DNA of 64,000 bases from Boswellia sacra. Taxonomy: Eukaryota; Streptophyta; Magnoliopsida; Sapindales; Burseraceae. A model generated the notes under the pieces. That model saw only the letters and a program-made list of their open reading frames with translations, was not told the DNA's origin and did not search any database. The stretch lies in contig SNVD02004462.1 of NCBI GenBank assembly GCA_013180625.2, positions 131,835 to 195,834 on the forward strand. The letters are read 5' to 3'. Positions within the stretch are counted from its first letter, which is position 1. Each line of letters opens with the position of its first letter. The position numbers were made by a program, and so were the translations under genes. Shown here piece by piece: positions 55,524-64,000 of this stretch.

Positions 55524-57940
55524 TGATGTAGGAGAACTTTGTGTTATTTTATTTTCAAGAAAATTATTAGTTGTCCATTTTGAGTTTTATTTGTTTTAGG
55601 ATTAAATCAATTGTTTTCCTAGCTGTATTAGATTTTCTTGTTTTAATATATCTGAGTCTAATTAGGATTTTAATATTTTAGGATATTTTAATTTTCATAG
55701 GATTTTATTTTGTTATTCTAGTTTTACTTGTTTTACAAGTATTAGGATTATTTAGGCTATATAAGGGTTAATTTCTCCTAGTTTTGCAATCAATTTTCAT
55801 TATTATCAATCTATCAAATTTTCAACTTTTGTTCAATTTATTTTTTCTTTAGCTTCCGCATCAAATTTGGTATCAGAGCCAAAAATTACTTGTCTTTTGT
55901 GGCATCTAATGATCCGATAGGTGACGATTTTCTTGATAATGCTTAGAGAATTGGGGCTTTAATAGGAGAATCCATTAAAGTGACTTTACAACCCTTACAA
56001 AACCAATGCAACAAAATACTTCGGTGATTGGAACAGATAGGGATGGGTGGTAACAGGAAGATTGGATGAAGTTATAGGCAAAATGAAGAGATAGAGGCTC
56101 GTGCGCTTATGCCGACAGTCAAACTTTCTCAATAAAATTGTGGAGTTCCATGCATCGGCTCAAAGGATACTGAATCGAATGATGGAGCCGCTGCTAAGCA
56201 CAACAAACCTGAATCTTTTGAAAATAAAATTGAAGAAGGAAAACAAGAGATTTTTTAGGTGAAAAGTGGAGAGAGCTATGTAGAAAAGTCAATAGAAATT
56301 TCGAGAATAGTCGAGGAGAGTTGTGAAGAAAAACTTGTAGAAGGTTCAAAAATAGTTGAGTGAATTCATGAAAAAGGTGGGAAACCTTTATCAATCATCA
56401 ACAACACAACTGATTGTTAAATGGAGAGTGAAATCATACCAACCTTATAGATTGGAACATGCAGATCAAATTTTTGTTCTTTGCCGAAGTCCAATTGCTG
56501 CAAATATTGAATTTCAATATAAATTCAAATAAATTATTGAATGTTTTTTAATATTTTATAGAAATAAAATATTAGATAATTTTCTTTTATTCTATTTATT
56601 TTCTTTTTATTAGATTATTAGAATTATGTTTTCATATATGTATGAAGGACCTCCTGAAAAAAAAGTGTTAACAATGTGGTTATATAATCAGCACTCGCGA
56701 CCACTGCTAAATGAGATGACACCACCCCTCCCATGACGATTCATTAGTTATCATGGGAGTAGAATCCATGGTTGACGCCGATCAAAATTGCCAGAAAACC
56801 GCCACAACCATTGCCACAAGAGAAGAAAACGTCAATCTCCATAGAAAACAATGAAAATCGACAAGTGAGTAGTCACTTCCCTCACCATTCAAATCAGAAT
56901 GAGCCTATCTATAAACCCTAAGTGGAGTCGTCATGGTTTTTGGCAGCAAATCAGTCCATTCATGAGTTGGATGAAAAATTATCGATAAGGCCCTTCGATG
57001 AAAACTATCATATAGGCCCCTGTGATGGAAATATTTGATAGGTCGGTTTGATGGCAAATATCCAATAGGTCCTTGGGAGGGTAAATATCAATCAAGTCTC
57101 TCATATGCAGAATATCAATTTGATCCCTCGTGTGCCAAATTTAAGCTTGGTTTGAATTTTTGGCAAAATACATTGACCCCCACCAAGTTTCGTGTAGAAG
57201 TTCGTGGCATAATTTCATCTTGGACCATTTGTCTTCAAATTTTTATGAACCTATAGTAGAGATTTATTCCATCAAAACTTGAGAGCGAGTTTTTTTTGAG
57301 AAGAGGAGAATAGGTAATATACAAATAAGCAATATGTTATGGTATTTTATCCTTTTATCTGAGAAAAGCATGATGAGATAGGATGAAGCGAGATCAAGAC
57401 AAGAAGGTTTGGGATTCAAAAATAAAAGATTGGTAGTATGCTCCAATAATTTATCATGTGAAGTCTAGCTTAACAAGAATCAAAGTGAAGATGAAGTTGT
57501 ATGGATTTGACTTGAGCGAAAATAAGAGAGATGACTTTCTAATCTATATCAAATTTAATCCTCCAGATATACGAACTCAAGGATGAGCTCTTTCCAATAA
57601 GGGGGGAACTAATGTAGGACAACTTTGATTTTTTTTTCGAAGGAAAACTATTGGTTGTCTATTTTGAGTTTTATTTATTTTAGGATTAAATCAATTGTTT
57701 TCCTAGTTGTATTAGAATTTCTTATTTTAATATATTTGACTCTGATTAGGACTTAATTTTTTAGGATATTTTAGTTTTCATAGGATTTTATTTTCTTATT
57801 CCAGTTTTACTTGTTTTACAAGTGTTAGTTAGGCTCTATAAGGTTGATTTATTCTAGTTTTGTAATGAATTCTTATTATTATCAATTTATCAAATTTTGA
57901 ACTTTTGTTAAATTTATCTTTTTATTTAGCTTCCGCGTTA
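55524..57940 (+). mobile_element. Small non-autonomous LTR retrotransposon
   Basis: 2,417 bp with LTRs 55,524-55,863 (340 bp, TGATGTAGG ... CCGCATCA) and 57,610-57,940 (331 bp, TAATGTAGG ... CCGCGTTA), flanked by TAGAG. Primer site TGGTATCAGAGCC at 55,868 and polypurine tract AATAAGGGGGGAAC before the right LTR. The 1.7-kb interior shows a decayed gag-like start (about 55,900-56,150, ASNDPIGDDFLDNA then a stop) and no pol. The two LTRs differ at many positions, so the insertion is older than the gypsy element at 46,534. The terminal TG and CA of the right LTR are mutated. Confidence 0.8.
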
Positions 57941-58467
57941 TAGAGCCTTCCTTTATATAGTCACACATTGGAGCAGAGAAGGATGAAGAGGTAAACTTTG
58001 CTCATGGTTTTGAACTTTGAATATTCAGGGAAAAAATCAAGTTTTGAATTGATGTAGGTCCTTCTCTTTGTAATTTGAATCTTGCATAAATCATGAAGAA
58101 GATTGAAGCTTGATTGCAAGAGAACATCAAGGAGTTTGAATTCAAATTTAGTTGATCATTATTCAAGAGTTGAGTTGATTGTGTACAACCTGAGTTCACT
58201 ATAAGAGATTAATTTGAAGTGAGTTGAACGTGTACTCACGGAGTTCATCGTAAGTGATTAATTAATCACTTGAAAACTAAGTTGAACATGTAACTAATCC
58301 TGACTTCCTGAACTGAAAAACTGATTAATGATCAAATAACTAAAGCTAAGGATGAGATAGTAACTTAAAAAATAAATAAATAAAGAGATAAATAAACAAG
58401 ATAATGACACTTTGGGTACCATAAATTATCCTGCATACAAAACTGTGATGACCAAAGTTTCCTAACA

Positions 58468-58830
58468 ATACCTATGCTAACATATGGTAATGTAATTTTG
58501 GGTTAAAATCTTCTTGTTGTTGACTTTTATAAATTTGGACTTATGTAAAGAATATTCGAGAACAATTCATCAAAAAAAAAAACTTTATGTAGAAAGAGCT
58601 ACCTATTCAAAAGTTTGAAAGCGATCCATGACGACTAATCTTAATGTGTGCTGAGATATATGTTGATTGATTAATTAAATCATGTGAAGATGGCTACCTT
58701 TGAATATATATGAAAGCTATTGCATTTAAGAAAAAAGACTGAAAAAAAAGTGAGTCAAAAGGAAAAGAAGAAAATTTAAGTTTTTTTAAATAATCTAATT
58801 AGATTTTGCTTAACAGTTGCATGAAACTTC
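58468..58830. other. Gene-free spacer
   Basis: AT-rich, no recognisable feature beyond the ATACC duplication base at 58,468-58,472. Confidence 0.5.
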
Positions 58831-58960
58831 CACTACAGGAATTTTTAAGATATTTGACACATACCCGTTAAGTTATTTGAGGGTTTTTTAGAAAACCCTC
58901 GAGTATGATGTATAAGAAAAAGTCAAGCCCGCATATTTAACATATTTGACATTGTTTTCA
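58831..58960 (+). mobile_element. CACTA-type terminus
   Basis: CACTACAGGAATTTTTAAGA begins here, followed by subterminal GAGGGTTTT...AAAACCCTC inverted words (58,880-58,910). This resembles the ends of CACTA elements but is a different family from the CGGCGGT type at 6289 and 27,508. The other end would lie beyond the window, so element identity is inferred from one terminus only. Confidence 0.5.
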
Positions 58961-61148
58961 TTTAACTAAATTACATAATTGCCATGATATAAAAAGACTG
59001 ATTACTTCCCTTTTTTTATTTCGTGACTCTCCCTCTCTAATTTTTCCCTACCCACTTCTTTCCCTCTTCTCAGTTTTCATTGATCGATTCACTTAGCCCT
59101 CCCATCGCTCATGCCTCATCTTTCATCGTGATGTACCTTTTCCCTCTTCTAATTTTGCCCTACCACTATACATTTATCGTTCTCTTACCTCTCTTTAACG
59201 TTTGCCGCTCCCTCCCTCCCTTACATCAGCTTACTATCGAGGCTATTGATGCTGGTAAGGAAAAATCTTTACAAAGCCAAGGTTTGGGTAAAGCCATGGA
59301 TGAATTTCAAGGATTTGCAGGAGTTCAAGCACCGTAGTGATTCCCCTTTGCTTACTGCTTCTGATCTCAGTTATAAGAAAGGTAATCTTTTTTGTTTCCG
59401 CTTAATCTATCTCTACTTCTTAAGTTCACCATCTTTGTCTTTGTTCCTATCTCTGTTTTTGGTAGTGGTTGTTTGGGTATAGGTTATTGGCGTTTGGGTG
59501 GTTGTCGATACTGGAAAGTGGCTATTGTGCTTGGTGCTAAAGAAATAGTAGGTTGCATGCATATGGCAAGGTATGTTGTGGGTTTGGTAGAGGTATGTTG
59601 TGGGTTTGTTTCTAGATGCACTGTGTTGCAAATATGGGTTTCCTAAGGGTGTATCGATGATTTGTGCTGCTGGGTTTGGCAAGGTGTTGTCAATCGTTTG
59701 CAAATAAAGCATGCAGATACGATTTGGGTTTTCTATTCCTAAGATTGACATTAAGTTTTCTATTCCTGGGTTTGGGATTTTACAATTTTTGAATTGAGAT
59801 TAAAATTAAAAAATCCGAATGGATATTATTCGAAATTGTAATTTGTTAGATTTTTAAGAAAGTTGCTGTCAAAGGATTCTTAAGCATGTTAAGATTTTTG
59901 ATTTGGAGTAGTTTTAGAGTGATTCTCTTCCTATTTTGCTCTCCAGATACCCATTTCACCCATTTCATCTTGTCTCTGTTTCATCGTGTTGGAACAGGCT
60001 GGAAACTCTGTTAATTACAGATGTGTGATATATAAATTATAGTTTAAATATTATGGTGAAAGTGACAAAGCCTTTGAGGAAATCAAGTCTGGTGAAGCCT
60101 TCCATAATTTATAATGGTAAAAATTATTAGTGTCTTCCTTGCTGCATGAGATATAATTTTCATTATAAAAATGTACATAGTGTGAGCTGTTACTTATGGA
60201 ATTGTTAGAAGTGGTACTATTTTTCTGGAATTAGTGATTTCATGGTTTCGTGTGTCTGTGCTTACTTGTTTAAAATTTATTTTTTGTGGTTGTAGGTTCC
60301 AAGCTTTTCCTCATTGCATCAAAATCTTCTAGGTCATGCAACCAGGTATAAGACTCAAACTAGGTATTCATTATTCATCCTGAGCTTGGTTTTTAGATGT
60401 ACGATTATAAAAATTGAAGTTAATTTTATTAATCCATAATTTTATTTTTGTCAGATTAGCTAATCTGCCTGAGTAGATAAATAATTGAAGTCTTCATTTT
60501 CTATCAACAAGTCATTAAGTACCAGTAAAATTAATTTTTTGTTCTTAAAATATTTATGTATCGAACTTATAATTTCTCTAGTAATATTATATAATACTAT
60601 TATATAAGAGACTTGTAGATATTTTATTGCTTATATTGGACCCTTGAAAACATGATTGACATACATGTGGATAGTTAATTTTCTACACTGCCATATGTTA
60701 ATGATATGTCTATTCATGTTATTACTTGTTATTATTATTTTTTTAATATTCCAAATGGTTATGATGAATACATTTGCTGAAGTAATAGCAGGCGCAGTAA
60801 GCAATTTTTGGGCAATAATGTGTTGGACATATTTGGCTTTTCCTACTTGGTACTTGACAGTTGCTGAGGTAAGTTAAATTACCATTTCTTGATCTATGTG
60901 CTAGGTTTCATAATTACTTTTTCGAACATTCACTTTATCTTAATTTTGAAAAATTGAATTTTCTAAGATTAGTATTAAGCTTTTTTTTTTTTTGAGTGAT
61001 TTATATTCTTTCTCAAAATAATAAGCATTTGTGTATTACAAAATTACCACAAACCCAAGTTTTTAACGTTCTGTGCATGTTTCTGCCCGATGTCCACAGT
61101 GAGAGATTCTTGGTAGAAAGCAATTAGTGATTGTAATACTTGTGTTAG
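58961..61148 (+). other. Interior with unidentified exon-like pieces
   Basis: C/T-rich leader-like stretch at 59,010-59,230, then an open piece at 59,246-59,380 with [20 protein letters not shown] in alternative frames and a GGTAATC donor-like end, a piece at 60,296-60,348 (VPSFSSLHQNLLGHATR, TAG acceptor, GTATAA donor), and one at 60,760-60,867 (AVSNFWAIMCWTYLAFPTWY, GTAAGT donor). Strand agrees with the SIN3 exons that follow. Not assignable to a family from sequence alone. Confidence 0.3.
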
Positions 61149-61547
61149 GTGGGTGATTTGCTTGGAAGATATCCAGATCTTATGGATGGGTTTGGTGGAT
61201 TTTTGGCACGTTGTGAGAAACATGGTATTATTTTAAAAGAAATGCTTTAAATCATCTACTTTGTATACTGCACTGCATTATTAAAGTATTTAATCAAAGT
61301 CCTTTTCTGCAGAGGGACTACTTGTTGATGTTATGAGCAAAAGTAAGTAAGACAATTTGTTATCAAATCTAGTTGATGTGTTCCTAACCCAAGAATCTTA
61401 AACTAAAGTTCTCCTCTTAATGCAACTTAATTGCTTAATCCAATACCTTCGGCAAGCCAGAGAGCAGAGCTAGGTGCTGAAGTACTGAATGATCATTGGG
61501 TTTCTATCACCTTAGGAAGTGAAGATTACTCCTTTAAACACATGCAG
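61149..61547 (+). pseudogene. SIN3-like corepressor gene fragment (three exons)
   Basis: Exon 1 (61,149-61,224): [20 protein letters not shown] then RCEKH, ending at a GT donor. Exon 2 (61,313-61,342): EGLLVDVMSK. Exon 3 (about 61,434-61,547): [20 protein letters not shown], then [16 protein letters not shown]. They match, in order, the third paired-amphipathic-helix end and the start of the histone-deacetylase interaction region of plant SIN3-like proteins, scaffolds of histone deacetylase complexes. Between exon 2 and exon 3 the family has about 50-100 further residues that are missing here, so DNA was lost. The following KNQYEESLFRCEDDR motif is absent. Intron-containing, plus strand, probably captured by the element beginning at 58,831. 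Confidence 0.8.
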
Positions 61548-63181
61548 GTCACTCGCTCACTGGGATCTCCATCACTTTCTCTCACAAGTTCATGTAAGTT
61601 CCTTGCCTTTCATCTCTGTCTCTATTTCTATTCTCTTTGATTTTCTTGGTGTAATGGTTTTTTTTCTTTTCATGTTTTTGGTGGGTTTACTGGAGTTGGA
61701 AGGGTTAGTTTTCATGTGTGAATAGGGAAGGAGAAAAGGGATTTCGAAAGCTTATAATGGAGTTATGGGTTTATTGGAGTTGCGGTGGGTTTACTGGTTT
61801 TTTTTCTTCTCTCCAACACTTGATCCCTTGCTCACGCCACCTACTAACTCTCAGAATCAGCTACTCACACAGCCATTGCTTTAGATAACAATTAATTAGC
61901 TACTCATGTCACTGATTTCATGGGAGGTTTAATTTCTCCACAATTTGTTAAGCCTTTATTCCTGTACTTCCATTTGATTCCTCTACAATTTGTTAGGGTT
62001 TCAATACTATTCAGTGTCTGACAGTTCCATTCTATCCAAGTATGATATTGTTATTGATTTGATAATGGTCTGCACTTGCCTTGAAAAGCCAATCCATATA
62101 CGCCACCATTCTTTTCTTTCAATTTGATCACGACGCAACCCCCCTTTTCTCTTCACTTTATTTTTATTTAATATTATCTTTCTCTTTCTGCCCATCTTTT
62201 AGTGCCAATTTCTTCGTTTCTTTGTGCTTTGCATTAACTCGGCAATTCACTCCACTCTTCTCTTCTTATCTCTACAACGTCGTCTATATTGGCGCCCCTT
62301 TCACTTCGGTTCCTTTTGTTCTATTCCTCTCTTTCTATCTGAAGCCAAGGTCTGTTCTTTCTTCTCTAATTACATCATTTCAGTTCTTTCTTATTATTTT
62401 GGACTCTTCACTGTATCTCTATCTGGATATGATGGTGTTCTGTAATTTGTTTTCATCTCGGTCTGATCATAATATTTGCAAAATATACTTTTTTTATGAT
62501 CGTCACTCTGACTGATTGTGTTTGTGCATGGTTTAAATTTTTTTTTTTTTTTTGCCTTTGGTTACTAATGATAAGGTTTTTCTGTTCTGTTCTGTTCTGT
62601 TCTCTCTCAAGTGGAGTTTTGTCAGTAAATATGGTCCATAGATGATGCTTTGTTCTATTTTATATGTTGCATGCAAGGTATTTCTGATTTTATTAGGGGT
62701 AACATGAAAATCTTAATAATGCTAATAATAATGGGCATTCGATATCTATAATCATTTGGGTTTAATTCGGATGCTTAACATAATCTGTTAAGTGGGCTTC
62801 ACATCCTTGTTCAAGATACTTCTTTTCACTGTTCATGGTTATGAAATTCAAGAATCTTGTGTTTGAAATGGAATAACAATTTTATTGTAGCATAACCGAA
62901 AAGCAGTCATGTAAGATGCAACACTACTATAGAATAGTATAAGCCCTATGTTCATGGTTCTGTCAATGTTTCATGGAATTTGTTTAGTTTTTAGTATGGA
63001 ATCTGGTTTTGTTGGATAAAGATTGCATCGCTGCTCGCTTTTAAGCTGGTGCTTTTTGTATCATCCAAATAATGTCCTTGGAAGCACTCAAAATGATGTC
63101 AACATTAACCCATTTCCCTATTTTCAAAATTTTATCAGATCATTTTAAGATAGAATAAGTACTTATTAGGAGGAAGAAAAG
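61548..63181 (+). other. Non-coding stretch between SIN3 and glycolate-oxidase pieces
   Basis: C/T-rich stretch at 62,100-62,480 (open in several frames, many TTTCTCTTC words) resembling a promoter or 5' leader, and a TCTGT repeat of five units at about 62,580-62,602. It could be the captured 5' region of the glycolate-oxidase gene. No protein recognised. Confidence 0.4.
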
Positions 63182-63578
63182 GTGGAGATTACATATGTAA
63201 TGGAGTATGAAGCTATTGCAAAGCAGAAGTTGCCAAAGATGATATATGACTACTATGTATCAGGGGCGGAGGACCAATGGACTCTTAAGGAAAACAGAGA
63301 TGCATTCTCTAGGATCTTTTAAGCTCTTCTGTATATTTCAAATCAACCAATAATGACCTTTGTTCTAGGTTAATCTAACTTTTGGCTGATGATATTCTAT
63401 CTTTTCATTGCTTCTTCAAATCTGAAGAAAAGTTTTCTTTTTGTGAAAAATAAGTTTCGACCTCGCATCCTTATTGATATAAGCAAGATTGATGTGACAA
63501 CAACTGTATTGGGCTTCAAGACTTCAATGCCCATCATGATTGCTCCAACCGCCATGCAGAAAATGGCTTATCCTGATG
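63182..63578 (+). pseudogene. Glycolate oxidase ((S)-2-hydroxy-acid oxidase) gene fragment, 5' exons
   Basis: Exon 1 (63,182-63,318): [20 protein letters not shown], then [20 protein letters not shown] and AFSRI. Exon 2 (63,455-63,578): [20 protein letters not shown], then [22 protein letters not shown], ending at a GT donor. This is the N-terminus of the peroxisomal FMN-dependent enzyme of photorespiration, which oxidises glycolate to glyoxylate; [12 protein letters not shown] and [13 protein letters not shown] are hallmark motifs. Problems: the expected initiator reads GTG, not ATG; the exon 1 end reads TTTAAG where a GTAAG donor is expected; the exon 2 acceptor appears to have lost one base. 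The next exon (EYATARAAS) is not found before 64,000. Either a decayed gene or, more likely given the CACTA terminus upstream, a captured copy. Confidence 0.85.
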
Positions 63579-64000
63579 GTATAAGCCTCTGCTTTCAAGA
63601 ACTTGAATTGATTGTGGCTAAATGAGTCATACACTGAGTTAAAGCTTTTATGTGCTTCGTTTTATCTGCACATATGCATTCATGGAGTACACATATGCTA
63701 AAAAAGATACACGTGTAATACCTCTGATGCATTGAACTTTAGCTCCATTGATCTAAAAGTGAAATTAATGAAAGCATGATCCTAGTGGCAGTTCCATATG
63801 GAACTAGTTTGTAAAGAATTGCAAAAGTTCCTGCAGAAATATGTTTTATCTAATTGTCAGGCAAAGTCAAATAGGTTTTCTGCTTCCAGAATCCAGATGC
63901 TTTCTTATGACAGCATGAAGGGTTTGTGGTAGCAAATCTGATTTTTTCGTTGGACATCCAGGATAGAAGAAGATATGGCAGTCTAATGACTTCAGATGAA
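63579..64000 (+). other. Intron or flank after glycolate-oxidase exon 2
   Basis: No further exon recognised up to the window edge. In the intact gene the next exon follows within an intron of variable length, so it may lie just outside. Confidence 0.4.

Larger units (their letters stand above)
54927..58467 (-). mobile_element. Solo LTR (copia type) interrupted by a nested LTR element
   Basis: Outer ends TGTTAG (54,927) and CTAACA (58,467) are perfect 6-bp inverted repeats, flanked by ATACT and ATACC, a 5-bp duplication with one mismatch. Near its left side it has GTTGTTCG...CCTACATCCACGG, the copia-LTR signature in minus orientation. Subtracting the nested element and its duplication leaves about 1.1 kb. 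On minus, CTATATAAAGGAAGG (57,960-57,946) is a likely TATA region, split from its downstream part by the insertion. Confidence 0.65.

Noticed and set aside
55868..55880. tRNA-like string TGGTATCAGAGCC
   Set aside because: It is a retrotransposon primer binding site next to an LTR, not a tRNA gene; no cloverleaf around it. The same holds for 51,096 and 54,013.

Overview
The window is plant nuclear DNA, most probably from an angiosperm and likely a eudicot. It is AT-rich and built almost entirely of mobile elements and tandem repeats. Plant origin is shown by plant-type copia/Sirevirus, Ty3/gypsy, CACTA, Mutator and hAT elements, and by fragments of plant genes with GT-AG introns: a B3 protein, TRB/single-Myb-histone, neprosin-type activation peptide, glucose-6-phosphate translocator and glycolate oxidase. 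I see no intact host gene, tRNA or rRNA. The only possible real gene is the incomplete glycolate-oxidase segment at the right edge, and it too looks damaged. Start codons of retroelement ORFs are weakly supported, because most are pseudogenes.

Layout, left to right. 1-3.8 kb: the minisatellite-rich 3' untranslated region and LTR of a Ty3/gypsy element. 4-6 kb: decayed LTR pieces. 6,289: one end of a CACTA transposon. 9,418-13,407: a complete Mutator-like Pack-MULE with a perfect 9-bp target duplication, carrying B3 gene exons and two palindrome-based tandem arrays. 13.7-14.7 kb: an A/C-rich degenerate array. 14,959-16,440: a decayed TNP2-type CACTA transposase. 17,014-17,755: a GC-rich hAT-like element with an 8-bp duplication. 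18-21.1 kb: two tandem arrays with units of about 72 and 210 bp.

From 21,122 to 38,435 a copia (Sirevirus-like) element on the minus strand sits inside the 210-bp satellite. A 7.4-kb CACTA element (27,508-34,879, TSD TCA) interrupts its integrase. That CACTA carries fragments of four unrelated host genes (translocator, neprosin peptide, BTAF1/Mot1 ATPase, TRB) in one orientation, and is itself interrupted by a 2.0-kb solo LTR (30,816-32,813, TSD GGGCC). This gives a four-layer nest: satellite, copia, Pack-CACTA, solo LTR.

The satellite then resumes and is broken by a 2.1-kb solo-LTR-like element (39,134-41,241, TSD TTTAT) and followed by a truncated second copia copy (to 45,177). 46,534-52,470 is a chimeric Ty3/gypsy element with 528-bp LTRs and TSD TATAT; its interior contains an opposite-strand LTR and PBS of another element. 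53.7-58.5 kb holds copia LTR remnants, including a solo LTR (54,927-58,467) interrupted by a small non-autonomous LTR element (55,524-57,940, TSD TAGAG). At 58,831 another CACTA-type end appears, followed on the plus strand by SIN3 corepressor exons and glycolate-oxidase exons, possibly a second gene-capturing transposon running out of the window.

The genes do not form an operon or pathway. The organising principle is nested insertion plus repeated capture of host exons, together with arrays of tandem repeats born inside transposons.
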